From an uncultured Saprospiraceae bacterium (GTDB lineage: Bacteria; Bacteroidota; Bacteroidia; Chitinophagales; Saprospiraceae), in assembly GCA_937921595.1 (NCBI GenBank), contig CAKZTD010000060.1, positions 25,719-89,718 on the forward strand: a stretch of DNA of 64,000 nt, given 5' to 3'. Position numbers and translations under genes: made by a program. This document shows, piece by piece, positions 35,178 through 45,187 of this stretch (position 1 is the stretch's first letter; each line of letters begins with the position of its first letter). The notes below the pieces were generated by a model. That model did not search any database. It saw nothing but the letters and a program-made list of their open reading frames with translations, and was not told the origin of the DNA.

Positions 35178-36059
35178 TTACCTGATCACTCTCATTTTCA
35201 TTTTTACATCTTTAAGTGGGCGATCACCGGGTTTAGTTTTTACCGAAGCTATTTTATCAACCACCTCAAGCCCTTCGATCACCATTCCAAAAACGGTATA
35301 AGCACGATCAAGCTGTGGAGCTCCTCCGATCTCTTTGTATATTTCTTTCTGTTCAGAAGTATAATTATAATCTCCTCTTGCTTCATGCATACTCAAATCC
35401 CGATCTGAAGATTTTCGCCCTTGAACAATATAAAATTGAGATCCTGAAGATTTTTTCTCCGGATTATTATTCCTTGCTGCTGCTAATGCACCTTTCACAT
35501 GGATTAGTGAATCTACAAATTCCGCAGGAATCTGATAACCTGGGCCACCGCCTCCTAAACGAGTATTTGGTTTTGCTTTTCTGGATTTCGGATCACCTCC
35601 TTGAATCATAAACCCTTGGATCACTCGGTGAAACAATAGGTCCTCATAAAAACCTTCTTCCACTAATTTTATAAAATTATCTCTGTGTTGTGGTGTAGCA
35701 TCATGTAACAAAACCAACATATTTCCATATTCGGTTTCAATTTCTACGTAGCATTTCTCAGGCGATTCTACTAAAAGTTGTTTTTTCTTGGTTGCACTTT
35801 TTTCTCCTTTCTTAACTTTTAGTTCTACTGTGTAATTTCCAGAGTTCGTGTATCTATGGTTGGGAGATACTTCATCCGAGGTATTTCCATCACCAAAGTC
35901 CCACTCATAAGTCTCTCCTTCTTTGGCTTCTTTTTCAAATTTCACCTTCGCTGGTGCTTCGCCTCCTCCGGTATAAGTAAACTCTGCGACAGGTCGTCCA
36001 CAGGAAAACATCACCAACAAACTAAAAACCCCGATACTATATTTTAAATCAACTTTCAT
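35178..36059 (-). CDS. Lipoprotein cyclophilin-type peptidyl-prolyl isomerase with PKD domain
   Basis: 293 residues, lipobox cysteine C20. A PKD-like domain (about 30-100, with YEWDFGDGNTSDEVSPNH, quoted in part) precedes a cyclophilin domain (about 105-290) with the catalytic F-H-R-V-I-x-G-F-M-I-Q-G-G-D and Q-F-Y-I segments. It should catalyse proline isomerisation of secreted proteins at the envelope. The neighbouring gene (36075-36728) encodes a shorter paralogue 15 nt upstream, so the pair is an operon. Confidence 0.9.
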   Translation of the reverse strand: MKVDLKYSIGVFSLLVMFSCGRPVAEFTYTGGGEAPAKVKFEKEAKEGETYEWDFGDGNTSDEVSPNHRYTNSGNYTVELKVKKGEKSATKKKQLLVESPEKCYVEIETEYGNMLVLLHDATPQHRDNFIKLVEEGFYEDLLFHRVIQGFMIQGGDPKSRKAKPNTRLGGGGPGYQIPAEFVDSLIHVKGALAAARNNNPEKKSSGSQFYIVQGRKSSDRDLSMHEARGDYNYTSEQKEIYKEIGGAPQLDRAYTVFGMVIEGLEVVDKIASVKTKPGDRPLKDVKMKMRVIR

Positions 36060-36074
36060 GCTTTCAAAATAATT

Positions 36075-36728
36075 TTAGTTAACAATTTTTACACTCATCT
36101 TTACATCTTCAACTGGCCGATCACCTGGCTTTGTTGGAACCGCTGCAATCTTATCAATCACTTCCATTCCTTCAACTACTTCACCAAAAACCGTATAATC
36201 ATTATCTAGCTGAGGAGTACCTCCAAGTGTACGGTATAAATCTCTTTGTGCTTGAGTATATTTAACCCCTTTAGATTTTTCAATACTACTTATTTGTGCT
36301 TCTTGAACAGGCTTACCTTGCACGACATAAAATTGAGAGCCTGATGATTCTTTTTCTGGATTCGACGCCCCTCCTGTTCGAGCTGCAGATAATGCTCCTT
36401 TGATATGTAAAGCTCCAATTTCTGCAGGAATTCTATATCCTGGACCACCTGTACCTAAGCGAACATCCGGTCCAGCGCCCTTAGATTTAGGATCTCCACC
36501 TTGAACCATAAAACCGCTGATTACTCGATGAAAAAGTAAATCTTCATAGAAACCTTCTTTCGCGAGTTTGATGAAATTATCTCTGTGCAGTGGAGTTGAA
36601 TTGTAAAGCTTTACTTTCATTACGCCAAATTCCGTTTCGATTTCAGCGTAGGTAAATTCATCACCTCCTCCACAAGAAGAAAGAAGTGTTAATACACATA
36701 TACCCAGAAAAAATATTACTTGTTTCAT
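36075..36728 (-). CDS. Lipoprotein cyclophilin-type peptidyl-prolyl isomerase
   Basis: 217 residues, lipobox cysteine C19 (LTLLSSC). The cyclophilin domain covers most of the protein, with F-H-R-V-I-S-G-F-M-V-Q-G-G-D and S-G-S-Q-F-Y-V intact. It is the first gene of a two-gene operon with the PKD-containing isomerase; a recent duplication is likely given the near-identical core. It acts outside the inner membrane on folding secreted proteins. Confidence 0.92.
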   Translation of the reverse strand: MKQVIFFLGICVLTLLSSCGGGDEFTYAEIETEFGVMKVKLYNSTPLHRDNFIKLAKEGFYEDLLFHRVISGFMVQGGDPKSKGAGPDVRLGTGGPGYRIPAEIGALHIKGALSAARTGGASNPEKESSGSQFYVVQGKPVQEAQISSIEKSKGVKYTQAQRDLYRTLGGTPQLDNDYTVFGEVVEGMEVIDKIAAVPTKPGDRPVEDVKMSVKIVN

Positions 36729-36754
36729 GTTTTTAGATTTTTAAATTAATTTTC

Positions 36755-37126
36755 TTATTCTTCTTCAAGTACAGAATCGTCAGATTCTAACTCTTGGAAA
36801 TAGTGAATTATTTTTTGTTTTATATAAGTTGCTTGCTCTTTTACTCCTTTCACCTGTAATGGTCGGAGCAATTTGTAATGTGGCCAGCCGTCAGCATCTC
36901 TTCCTTCGAACTCATAATAACCATCAAGGCTTAAAAGTTTACAGGCTGCAATATGCATCAGGTCTTGTTTTTCTTCTTTGGTAAAATTCTCTCCCCATCG
37001 TCCTAACTCCTGTATCCCTATCATAAACAATACACCATTGAGGTCAGGGAGAGTGTCTCTACCAAATATATCCTTCACTTTGTGTCGGACACTCAACCAC
37101 TTATAATCTAACTGCCATTCTTCCAT
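36755..37126 (-). CDS. Small conserved hypothetical, 123 aa
   Basis: From the ATG at 37126 the protein has 123 residues; an upstream in-frame ATG at 37198 is less likely because a TAnnTTTG box (37140 to 37133) lies between them. It is rich in Trp, Tyr and acidic residues (EEWQLDYKWLSVRHKVKDIF) and ends SDDSVLEEE. I do not recognise the family. It looks cytoplasmic. The isomerase genes follow by 26 nt, so a joint transcript is possible. Confidence 0.65.
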   Translation of the reverse strand: MEEWQLDYKWLSVRHKVKDIFGRDTLPDLNGVLFMIGIQELGRWGENFTKEEKQDLMHIAACKLLSLDGYYEFEGRDADGWPHYKLLRPLQVKGVKEQATYIKQKIIHYFQELESDDSVLEEE

Positions 37127-37132
37127 AGGCTG

Positions 37133-37140
37133 CAAAAATA
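37133..37140 (-). promoter_or_regulatory. TAnnTTTG box 6 nt before a start codon
   Basis: On the minus strand TATTTTTG (37140 to 37133) is followed by six bases and the ATG at 37126, which leaves little or no leader. No TTTG is seen at the -33 position. Confidence 0.45.
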
Positions 37141-37207
37141 GAAAAGATAATTGTTTTTTTGGTTGGTTAGTGATTAAAATTAGACGTAGACAAGCCATTG
37201 CTAACTC

Positions 37208-38512
37208 CTACTCTGCCCGAACTAGGGCCGAAATCCGAGATGCTTTTATTGCTGGTATCAAAGATGCTAAAAAGCCAATCACAACCACAGTCACTGTAAC
37301 GATCAGAAAATCTATAAATCGCATACTAATCGGGTATGAATCAACTACAAAGCCTTGAGGAATTGGTACAATTCCAAATTCTTTTTGAAGTAGGAAAAAG
37401 ATTCCAGCAATCATAAACCCAAAGGCCATTCCAAAAGTACAAAGCAATACACCTTGATTCAGAAATATATTTCGAACCATTTTATTCGTTGCTCCCATAG
37501 ATTTTAAAATAGCGATATCTTTCTTTTTATCTAAAACAATCATCCATAGCGAACCGATTAGATTGAAAGCAACCAATATAATCGTTAATGAAAAGATCAT
37601 AAAACTCAACCACTTCTCAATATTCATTAATTTTAAAAAAGCTTCATCTTGTTGATAACGATCTTTCACTACATAATCCTCTCCCATCAATCCTCTGATA
37701 TTTGCAAGGATTTGATCTTGCTCTTTATCCGGATCTAATCGCAACTCTAATGCACTTACTTGATCACTCGCTTTGAGTAACTTTCTCGCAAAATCCAAAG
37801 AACATAAAATATATTGATTGTCAAAATCTTGCTGGATGACAAAAGTTCCAGCAGGATATAAAAACTTCTTTATGAATGGCTTAGTTGCACTATTTTTCTT
37901 TTTGAGCGTATAGACCGCAATGGGTGTAAATTCGTTATCTACATTTACCGAAAGTTTGTTTCGCATTCCCACACCAAGAACTGCATATTGCTGTTCATTA
38001 TGTTTAAAAGTCAAAGACCCCTCTCTGATGCTAGAACCAATATCTGTTACGGTAGTATAATTTTCATCTACTCCTTTAAGTGTTCCAAAATCTCCGCTTT
38101 CTTTATATTCAAAAAATGCAATTTCTTCTAAAGTTTGAGATACTGCAACTACGCCATCGATAGCTTCTAATTCTTTTATCGTTTCTGGATTCGCAGCAAA
38201 GGTTTTCCCTTTTGCTATTGTAATATTTACATCTGGATTAAAAGTGCTAAACAAGCCACTGATCAAATCTTCAAAACCATTAAAGACCGACAAAACTAAA
38301 ATCAATGCAGCCGTTCCTAAAGAAATTCCAAATACTGAAATTCCAGAAATGATATTAATTGCATTAACAGATTTGAAACTTATTTTTTTAAACAAAAACA
38401 GCAATAGCAACAAAGGCAATAAGAAAACATACCCTATAGCCAATACCAATAAGACCCCACTAATGCTATTAGTGAATAAATATCTTCGAGCTATTTTTAT
38501 TGGTAAATTCAT
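37208..38512 (-). CDS. LolE/FtsX-type ABC transporter permease
   Basis: 434 residues. Four membrane segments in the order of LolC/LolE and MacB-like permeases: one near residues 17-42 with a leading ISGVSVFGISLGTAALILVL stretch (quoted in part), a large periplasmic domain (about 80-290), and three more near the C-terminus (about 295-320, 345-370 and 390-415, within FtsX). Such permeases move lipoproteins or lipids from the inner membrane when paired with an ATPase. No ATPase gene adjoins it, so the ATPase must be encoded elsewhere. Confidence 0.85.
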   Translation of the reverse strand: MNLPIKIARRYLFTNSISGVLLVLAIGYVFLLPLLLLLFLFKKISFKSVNAINIISGISVFGISLGTAALILVLSVFNGFEDLISGLFSTFNPDVNITIAKGKTFAANPETIKELEAIDGVVAVSQTLEEIAFFEYKESGDFGTLKGVDENYTTVTDIGSSIREGSLTFKHNEQQYAVLGVGMRNKLSVNVDNEFTPIAVYTLKKKNSATKPFIKKFLYPAGTFVIQQDFDNQYILCSLDFARKLLKASDQVSALELRLDPDKEQDQILANIRGLMGEDYVVKDRYQQDEAFLKLMNIEKWLSFMIFSLTIILVAFNLIGSLWMIVLDKKKDIAILKSMGATNKMVRNIFLNQGVLLCTFGMAFGFMIAGIFFLLQKEFGIVPIPQGFVVDSYPISMRFIDFLIVTVTVVVIGFLASLIPAIKASRISALVRAE

Positions 38513-38641
38513 TAAACAGAAATGAGGAGTGAGGAGTGAGTGGCGAGGTAGCCTATTGCATTACTTTGATTTGTAATCAAGGGTTCATACTTTTTCATCA
38601 ATCTACTCCTTTTCAACATGCATGTTTGTTTTTAAAACGCC

Positions 38642-41578
38642 TTATTTCAACGCCTCGTAAATTACGCTTTGTATTCGAGGCCGATAATCATCTTTACTCA
38701 ACTTATAATTATTCATTGAAGGATAAGTCCTGTTTGAAAGAAAAATATAAATCAAGTTATGTTCTGGATCTACCCATGTACAAGTCCCTGTAAATCCAAG
38801 ATGACCAAACGTACTTGCCGATGCTTCTGCACAAACGTTTTGACTTTTAGTCCCATCTAATTCCTTCATATCAAAACCAAGTCCTCGACGTGTACTATCC
38901 GGATGGCGATTTGTAAAAACATGGGCTGTCTCTTCTGTAAAAAAGTGCTCTCCACCATAGAAACCTCCATTTAATACCATCTGCATCAGAACAGCTAAGT
39001 CATTCGAATTTGAAAAAAGTCCTGCATGTCCACTTACACCTCCTAACATCGCTGCGCCCATATCATGAACATAGCCATGAACTTTTCCTCTGCGAAAGTA
39101 ACGATCTTCTTCCGTAGGAACAACTTTCGTTAAAGAATGCTTTATCCAGGGTTTAAATCCCATCGAAGAAAGACCTAGCTTATTGTAAAAATTCTCCTGT
39201 GCATATTGATCGACCGGCTTTCCACTTCGAAAATGAATCATATCGGCCAACATATAAAAAGCCAAATCACTGTATTTGTAACCAGGATTCACTCTAAGTT
39301 CTGATTTATAAATCTGATCTTTTATCTCGCTTATAAAATCATATCTCATAAAAAGGTTTTCCGTGACTGGAATGCTAAAAGTCTCTGTTGCTCGCTTTGA
39401 ATAAAATTTCGTCATCGGGCGAGGGTTTCGTTTACTTTTAGTAAGCGTCTGTTTATAAAACGGAATCCAAGCGGTTAATCTTGCTCGATGGGCCATCATA
39501 TCTTGCAATAAAATCCCCATTTTATTGGTTCCTCTGACTGGCGGCAAATATTCTTCTATTGGTTGTGTCACATGCAGTTTTCCGTCATCCTGAAGTTTCA
39601 TAACCGAAATCGTAGACGCGGCAACTTTAGTGATAGAAGCAAGATCAAAAATATCCGATTCGGAAGTTCGTCTTAGCTTTCTATAAGTATGATGACCGTA
39701 AGATTTATTAAAAACAACCTGCCCATCTTTAGCGACTAAAACTACACAACCTGGCGTTGCTTTTTTAGTAATCGCCTCCAATGCTATCGCATCAATCTTA
39801 CTTAATATTTTTGAATCTAGTCCCACCTCTTCAGGGATAGTGTAGCCCATTCTAAAAGACTTGATCGTCGAAACGCCGTCGTTAAATCGACTCAAAGAAG
39901 AAGCCGTTACAGGAAGTCGCCCCTTCAATCCAAAAGCTCCAAATAAAGATTGAGCTGCCAGATCTTCTGTATCTACATCATCATTATAAGCTTCTAGTAG
40001 CCAGTCAACATTGTCAAAATATTTTAAAGCATAAGGATTTCCAAAAACAGTCACCACTACTTTTGTTTCTTTGCTTAAGCTTTCAATCATTTTTTTTGTA
40101 GAAGCAGTCAATCCAAATCCTTTACTTGCAAACTGACTCATGTCATGCAAACCTATAACCACAACATCATATTTTTTCAATTGAGAAATAAGCTGTTTGC
40201 TTTTAGAACTTGAGATTTCTTTCCCAACATTATGATGAGTAATCTTTGCATAATTCCCGAGAGTTTGTTGAAATTTTGTCCTTTTAGTAGACCCAATACT
40301 AAGCGATGCAATTTTCGTTTTATCTAAGTTTTTAAAAGGAATTAAGCCTTCTTTATTCCTAACTAAAGTCAAAGCATTTTTGATGAGTTTTCTTTTTAAA
40401 ACATAAGCTTCTCCTCTGTTGATATCGGCAGTAGCACTCGCTTTTGATAATGGTTTAAAATCGGTGAGCCCTAATCTATATTTCGCAAGGAGTACTTTTT
40501 TTACTCGTCTATTTATTTCATCAAGATTCAATTTACCTTTAGTGATGTAATCATTGATCGCTTTAAAAGCCGCAGGTACATCTTGTGGTAATAATAGAAT
40601 ATCATTTCCAGCTTGTAATGCTTTTGCTTCTACTTCTCCTGGCTTATAATGCTTGGCAACCCCTTGCATTCCTAGTCCATCTGTAAAAATTAAACCATCA
40701 AATCCGATTTCATCTTTTAATATATCTGCTACTGTTTTTTTAGACAGAGAGGTTGGTTGATTTGCGGTGTCATCAATCGCTGGCACCTGAAGGTGAGCGA
40801 CCATCATACTCTGTATACCGTGTTGAGCCAATACTCGAAAAGGAAACATTTCGATGCTATCCAAGCGGTTTCTATCATGAGAAATAACCGGAAGATCATA
40901 ATGAGAATCTACGCTGGTATCGCCGTGACCTGGAAAGTGTTTTGCGCAAGCCATCACTCCGTTGTCTTGCATCCCACGCATATACATGTAACTTTTCACA
41001 GAAACATTATAGCGATCTTCGCCAAAGGAACGCGTATTGATTACCGGATTTTCGCTATTATTATTGACATCAGCTACTGGAGCGAAATTGACATGAACAC
41101 CAATACGTTTACATTGCCTAGCAATTTCTTTTCCCATATCATAAAGCAATCGATTATCTTGAATTGCTCCGAGCATTAAAGCTCTTGGAAAATTAATGGT
41201 AGCTTTTTTAAAACGCATCCCAATCCCCCATTCTGCATCCATAGAAATCATCAAAGGAACATGCTTGGTCAAAGCCTGATATCGATTCGTTAATTCAATT
41301 TCTTTTTCAGGAGTTCCTTGAAAAAAGCAAAGTCCACCGACCTGATGCTTTTTAATCAAACCTTCCACCTTAGCGATATGAGCTGGTCCTTTATCAGAGT
41401 GAGCACGAATCATCATCAATTGCGCAATGCGTTCTTGCTGAGTCATCGAATTAAAAATACGATCGACCCATTCTTGTTCTTCTTGTTGAGCTTTTGAAAA
41501 ACCAGGTTCTGGATTTGTAGCACTCATGGCAACAAGGCCGAGTACTATTAAAAGGATAGGTTTTAATTTTCTATACAT
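38642..41578 (-). CDS. Beta-N-acetylglucosaminidase (GH3) fused to a beta-lactamase-like domain
   Basis: 978 residues with an N-terminal signal segment (LKPILLIVLGLVAMSAT). The N-terminal GH3 domain (about 30-400) has the NagZ motif K-H-F-P-G-H-G-D-T and the nucleophile region F-T-D-G-L-G-M-Q-G-V, indicating removal of GlcNAc from peptidoglycan or related glycans. A middle GH3-C-like domain (about 400-580) follows. The C-terminal serine hydrolase (about 600-978) has S-I-T-K as the SxxK motif, Y-S-D in place of YxN, and H-L-G near the end. NagZ-type enzymes fused to class C-like domains occur in Bacteroidota. It acts outside the inner membrane in cell-wall turnover or glycan degradation. Confidence 0.92.
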   Translation of the reverse strand: MYRKLKPILLIVLGLVAMSATNPEPGFSKAQQEEQEWVDRIFNSMTQQERIAQLMMIRAHSDKGPAHIAKVEGLIKKHQVGGLCFFQGTPEKEIELTNRYQALTKHVPLMISMDAEWGIGMRFKKATINFPRALMLGAIQDNRLLYDMGKEIARQCKRIGVHVNFAPVADVNNNSENPVINTRSFGEDRYNVSVKSYMYMRGMQDNGVMACAKHFPGHGDTSVDSHYDLPVISHDRNRLDSIEMFPFRVLAQHGIQSMMVAHLQVPAIDDTANQPTSLSKKTVADILKDEIGFDGLIFTDGLGMQGVAKHYKPGEVEAKALQAGNDILLLPQDVPAAFKAINDYITKGKLNLDEINRRVKKVLLAKYRLGLTDFKPLSKASATADINRGEAYVLKRKLIKNALTLVRNKEGLIPFKNLDKTKIASLSIGSTKRTKFQQTLGNYAKITHHNVGKEISSSKSKQLISQLKKYDVVVIGLHDMSQFASKGFGLTASTKKMIESLSKETKVVVTVFGNPYALKYFDNVDWLLEAYNDDVDTEDLAAQSLFGAFGLKGRLPVTASSLSRFNDGVSTIKSFRMGYTIPEEVGLDSKILSKIDAIALEAITKKATPGCVVLVAKDGQVVFNKSYGHHTYRKLRRTSESDIFDLASITKVAASTISVMKLQDDGKLHVTQPIEEYLPPVRGTNKMGILLQDMMAHRARLTAWIPFYKQTLTKSKRNPRPMTKFYSKRATETFSIPVTENLFMRYDFISEIKDQIYKSELRVNPGYKYSDLAFYMLADMIHFRSGKPVDQYAQENFYNKLGLSSMGFKPWIKHSLTKVVPTEEDRYFRRGKVHGYVHDMGAAMLGGVSGHAGLFSNSNDLAVLMQMVLNGGFYGGEHFFTEETAHVFTNRHPDSTRRGLGFDMKELDGTKSQNVCAEASASTFGHLGFTGTCTWVDPEHNLIYIFLSNRTYPSMNNYKLSKDDYRPRIQSVIYEALK

Positions 41579-41664
41579 ATGTTCAAGTTCAGGGGTGATG
41601 TTAATTCACCAATATTTTAAATTCTATAACAAATCTCAATATTGAATTTTGCCGTAGAACAAAT

Positions 41665-43770
41665 TTACTTTCCATTTCTATTCGCAACTTCAGGATCAAT
41701 CGCAATTGCTCTTTGACGAAGCTCATTTGCTTTTGCCTCATTGCCAGCATAAAAGTACGAATTTGCGAGGTTCCACATAGCATCCGGATGATCTGGGCGC
41801 TGAGCTAATGCTCTTGTAAAATAATCAATCGCTTTTCCATTCTGTCCAGAGACACCAAAAGCTACTCCGAGGAGACGAAGGGTTTCGTATTCGTTAGGGT
41901 TTATCTGAATCGCTTTTTCTAAATAAGTAACCGCTTTGTTTAAATCTCCCTTTTCCTCTCCATAATAACGACCTGCGTCTCGATATGTTATCCCGAGATT
42001 ATTATATGCATTTTTATCATTTGGTGCCACCGCTAAAACACGGTTATAATATTCGATAGACTTTTCGTAATCTTTCAAATAGTTATAAGCATTCCCTAAT
42101 TGGAGCAAGCTATTTTTATAGGTTGGATGAAACTTCAATGCAGTTTGTAAATGCTCTGTTGCTTCGTTTAACTTTAAAGTTCTTTGTGGACTATCTGGCT
42201 CCTTACTCCAAACTCTTAGCGTCTCGCCACCAACTGCATTTTGAAGTTTTGCACTGTTTTTTGAGACATTGATATCTGTTGTAAAAAGGGTAAAGTTATT
42301 TTTCCAAACCTTATTTCTAAAATGTGTTTTGACTCCAAAAGCTAAAACTACTACACCAACAAACATAAGCATCGGTGTTAACTGACTAAAAGCAAATCGT
42401 TTTTCTAAGTTTATTTTTTTAAACAATCGATAAAGCAATAATGCGATCACAAAACAAAAGCCAATGGAAGGCATAAAAACAAATCGCTCAGACATGTTAG
42501 TCCCAACTGGAAACAAGACATTGGAAACGATAAATAAAGTTCCGAAGTAAAATAAGATTCCGAAACTCATTTTATTCCTATCTTTTAAACCAAATAATCC
42601 ATAAACTAGTAAAGCTAAATGAACCAACAAGCTTAATATCGGTTGCCAATTACTCCAGTTCATCACCGCAATATGTCGAGGATAATAATCATGGGTCAAA
42701 GGATGAGGAAAAATCAATAACTGTATGTATTTCCCTAGCGTATGAATAATCGTCGCCATCTTTTCACCACCAGTAAAATGAACCCACTGTCCACCTTCAA
42801 CTTTTAAATAAGGATTATTCATCAACTCCATAGATACTTCACCTAATCCTGCACTGGGTAAAACCGCAAAACGAATTCCTAAAAAGATCACTGTTGGTAT
42901 AATCAAAGCCATTGTATGTGTTAAAATCTCTTGCCATTTTGCTTTTGTAAAAATGTAAAGCATTAACGGCACTGCTCCGATAAAAGTGATTGCGTTTTCC
43001 TTGGACATCAAGGCTATAAAAAAACAGATCGCAGCGGGGATACTAAACAAGGATCCTTTATGATAGGCTTTTATAATAAAATACGCTGCGGCTAAACTTC
43101 CTAACAGCGTGACGATTTCATCGCGACCTTTGATATTAGCAACAACTTCGGTATGGATTGGGTGAGCAATAAAAAGAGCGGTTGTTACTAAAGCAATGAA
43201 GTAGGCAAAGACTGTATTTCTTTTGGGCCCGAGTAATTGCAATAACAGTAGATACAAAACGATTCCGGTAAATCCGTATAATAAAACATTGACCAAGTGG
43301 CCGACAATCTTCACTCCGTTCGAACCTTCTTTAACGTAAGGATCATAGACTACGTCTCCATCTTTGTCTTTAACAACCTGTCCGTTTTCATCTCTTTTCT
43401 TTTCAGCAAAAAGTTGAACCTCTATGGCATACATCATCAGAGTGAAAGGTCGATATCGTCCTCCGGTAACTAAGGCCGCTTTTCCTTCTTCTTTAAAAAA
43501 CCCATAAAAAGTATCGTACTTCAATATCCCTGGAATTCCTTTTACTCCTTTTTGAGTAAACATATTGTCGTAAACCACGATGGCATCGTCTTGAGTATAA
43601 TCATGCGTAAGCGTATTGAAATACAATCCGAAACTTAACACCATGATCATAATACAATGTAGGCGAGTATTAGTAAAAAGGTCAGGGAGTAGTCCTTTTT
43701 CTAGAGTGGCTTTAGGTTTAGCCTTAAATTCTGATCTTGCTTTGTTCTTAGATTTTTTCGGTTTTGCCAT
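41665..43770 (-). CDS. TMTC-like membrane protein with C-terminal TPRs
   Basis: 701 residues from the ATG at 43770; a longer reading from 43839 adds 23 unlikely residues. After a basic N-terminus come about ten membrane segments with an early D-D-A-I-V-V-Y-D-N motif, which recalls the acidic loop of GT-C and TMTC glycosyltransferases. The C-terminal third has TPR repeats (for example LLQLGNAYNYLKDYEKSIEYYNRVL written as motif LGNAYNYLKDYEKSIEYYNR). This is the layout of TMTC proteins. Possible protein O-glycosylation at the outer side of the inner membrane is inference. Confidence 0.85.
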   Translation of the reverse strand: MAKPKKSKNKARSEFKAKPKATLEKGLLPDLFTNTRLHCIMIMVLSFGLYFNTLTHDYTQDDAIVVYDNMFTQKGVKGIPGILKYDTFYGFFKEEGKAALVTGGRYRPFTLMMYAIEVQLFAEKKRDENGQVVKDKDGDVVYDPYVKEGSNGVKIVGHLVNVLLYGFTGIVLYLLLLQLLGPKRNTVFAYFIALVTTALFIAHPIHTEVVANIKGRDEIVTLLGSLAAAYFIIKAYHKGSLFSIPAAICFFIALMSKENAITFIGAVPLMLYIFTKAKWQEILTHTMALIIPTVIFLGIRFAVLPSAGLGEVSMELMNNPYLKVEGGQWVHFTGGEKMATIIHTLGKYIQLLIFPHPLTHDYYPRHIAVMNWSNWQPILSLLVHLALLVYGLFGLKDRNKMSFGILFYFGTLFIVSNVLFPVGTNMSERFVFMPSIGFCFVIALLLYRLFKKINLEKRFAFSQLTPMLMFVGVVVLAFGVKTHFRNKVWKNNFTLFTTDINVSKNSAKLQNAVGGETLRVWSKEPDSPQRTLKLNEATEHLQTALKFHPTYKNSLLQLGNAYNYLKDYEKSIEYYNRVLAVAPNDKNAYNNLGITYRDAGRYYGEEKGDLNKAVTYLEKAIQINPNEYETLRLLGVAFGVSGQNGKAIDYFTRALAQRPDHPDAMWNLANSYFYAGNEAKANELRQRAIAIDPEVANRNGK

Positions 43771-43869
43771 TGAATAGGATTGATGACCCAAATTAGGGAT
43801 TTTATATTTTAGTCTAACAAAGTCTTCTAAGAATAACACTAAGAAATTGTTTCAACCGCAGACTTTATG

Positions 43870-43892
43870 GAGACAAGTTAAAAACTTGTCTC
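43870..43892. repeat. 10-bp hairpin in the intergenic region upstream of the TMTC gene
   Basis: GAGACAAGTT (43870-43879) pairs with AACTTGTCTC (43883-43892) around AAA. It lies 100 nt upstream of the TMTC ATG and about 97 nt after the TrhO stop; a terminator for the TrhO gene on the minus strand is possible, with TCC after it. Confidence 0.5.
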
Positions 43893-43931
43893 TATTTGTT
43901 AATTCCATTTACAGTTTTCTTATCAAGACTA

Positions 43932-43955
43932 TTGATGCTATGCATCAAGCTAGTC
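43932..43955 (+). repeat. Dispersed TTGATGC hairpin element, copy 1
   Basis: TTGATGC, TAT, GCATCAA, then GCTAGTC. A near-identical copy (ACT loop, GCTAGAC) is at 49601-49624. Both lie between genes. Confidence 0.55.
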
Positions 43956-43988
43956 GAAAAATTAAACTTGAAAGAGTTCCTCTTTCTA

Positions 43989-45026
43989 TTATTCTAAACC
44001 ATTCTCCCCCCGATGAGCTTTATAACGGCCTTTCCCAAACTTGGTTCCATTGAACTCTTCTGTTTTCCGTAATTCTACTTGTTTTTCTTCGGGCAGCTTT
44101 ATAAAATCTTGGCATTTTGTAGAACAGCAGGTGTCCATTTTTTCGGAACAAGAACTACATTGGATAAATAGAATATGGCAGGCATCGTTTGCGCAATTGA
44201 CATGAGTGTCTGCTGCTGCTCCACATTGATGACATTTTGAAATAACGTCCTCACTAATCCGCTCGCCCATTCTTTCATCAAATACAAAGTTCTTTCCTAT
44301 AAACTTATTAGGTAATCCTTCTTCCTCGCACTGCCGAGCATACTCAATGATACCGCCATCGACCATATAGACATTATCAAAACCTTTGTGCATGTAATAA
44401 GCGCTAGCTTTCTCACAACGAATTCCTCCGGTGCAATACATTACAATATCTTTCTTCTTGTCTTCTTTCAGCATGTCTTCTACTAATGGAAGTGCATCTC
44501 TAAAGGTTTCAATATCTGGACGTAGTGCATTTTCAAAATACCCTACTTCGCTTTCGTAATGATTTCGCATATCAACGATCAGCGTTTCTGGTTTATCAGT
44601 CAATTCGTTGTACTCCTTTGCAGAAAGATGCTTTCCTCTTTTCGTCACATCGAAAGAAGCATCATCCAAACCATCGGCGACAATTTTTTCGCGCTTTTTG
44701 ATTTTTAATTTATAAAAGGATTTACCATCATCTTCGATTGCGATATTCAAACGGACTCCTTCCAAGAATGGAATGGAATAAAGGTTGGTTTTAAATTTTT
44801 CGAAATTTTCCTCCGGGACAGAAATCTGGCCGTTGATTCCTTCGCTGGCTACATAGATTCGACCAAAAACTTTGACCTCGTCTAGCAAACGATACAATTC
44901 ATTCCTAAACATTGGAACGTTTTCGATATTGGCATATTGGTAAAAAGAAAGTGTGATTCGTTTTTCATCACTCTCTTGCATACGGCGTTTGAGCTCGTCG
45001 TTGTTGACTCTATTGTATAAAGGCAT
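43989..45026 (-). CDS. trhO: tRNA uridine hydroxylase TrhO (rhodanese-domain protein)
   Basis: 345 residues, the usual size. The family hydroxylates uridine 34 of some tRNAs in an oxygen-dependent step. An N-terminal ferredoxin-like domain leads into the rhodanese domain with the catalytic cysteine C198 in Y-C-T-G-G-I-R-C, and a C-terminal cysteine-rich part (C-x2-C ... C-x2-C, including [15 protein letters not shown]) near 270-325. The enzyme is cytoplasmic. A TAnnTTTG box at 45094-45087 on the minus strand is its probable promoter. Confidence 0.93.
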   Translation of the reverse strand: MPLYNRVNNDELKRRMQESDEKRITLSFYQYANIENVPMFRNELYRLLDEVKVFGRIYVASEGINGQISVPEENFEKFKTNLYSIPFLEGVRLNIAIEDDGKSFYKLKIKKREKIVADGLDDASFDVTKRGKHLSAKEYNELTDKPETLIVDMRNHYESEVGYFENALRPDIETFRDALPLVEDMLKEDKKKDIVMYCTGGIRCEKASAYYMHKGFDNVYMVDGGIIEYARQCEEEGLPNKFIGKNFVFDERMGERISEDVISKCHQCGAAADTHVNCANDACHILFIQCSSCSEKMDTCCSTKCQDFIKLPEEKQVELRKTEEFNGTKFGKGRYKAHRGENGLE

Positions 45027-45086
45027 GTTATAATTTTTTCAGTGACAATTGCAGGTTATCCTGATTTCTCGACATAGCCGAGAGTG

Positions 45087-45094
45087 CAAATATA
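45087..45094 (-). promoter_or_regulatory. Promoter box of trhO
   Basis: TATATTTG on the minus strand (45094 to 45087), a perfect TAnnTTTG, lies 60 nt before the trhO ATG. Confidence 0.5.
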
Positions 45095-45125
45095 AGATGT
45101 ATTTTGTAAAAATATAGAAGGGAAG

Positions 45126-45163
45126 TCCTTTTCTCTGAGTTTTAAGTTACTCAGAGAAAAGGA
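45126..45163. repeat. 15-bp hairpin after the subtilase gene
   Basis: TCCTTTTCTCTGAGT (45126-45140) with 45149-45163, loop TTTAAGTT. It lies 24 nt after the subtilase stop codon; there is no T run on the minus strand, so it may be a processing or terminator structure. Confidence 0.6.
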
Positions 45164-45187
45164 AAAAAATTGAGGATATATTGGAAA

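Noticed and set aside
38521-38546. GAGGAGTGAGGAGTGAG direct repeat as a regulatory element
   Set aside because: Only two and a half purine-rich copies of 8 bp; simple slippage is enough to explain them.
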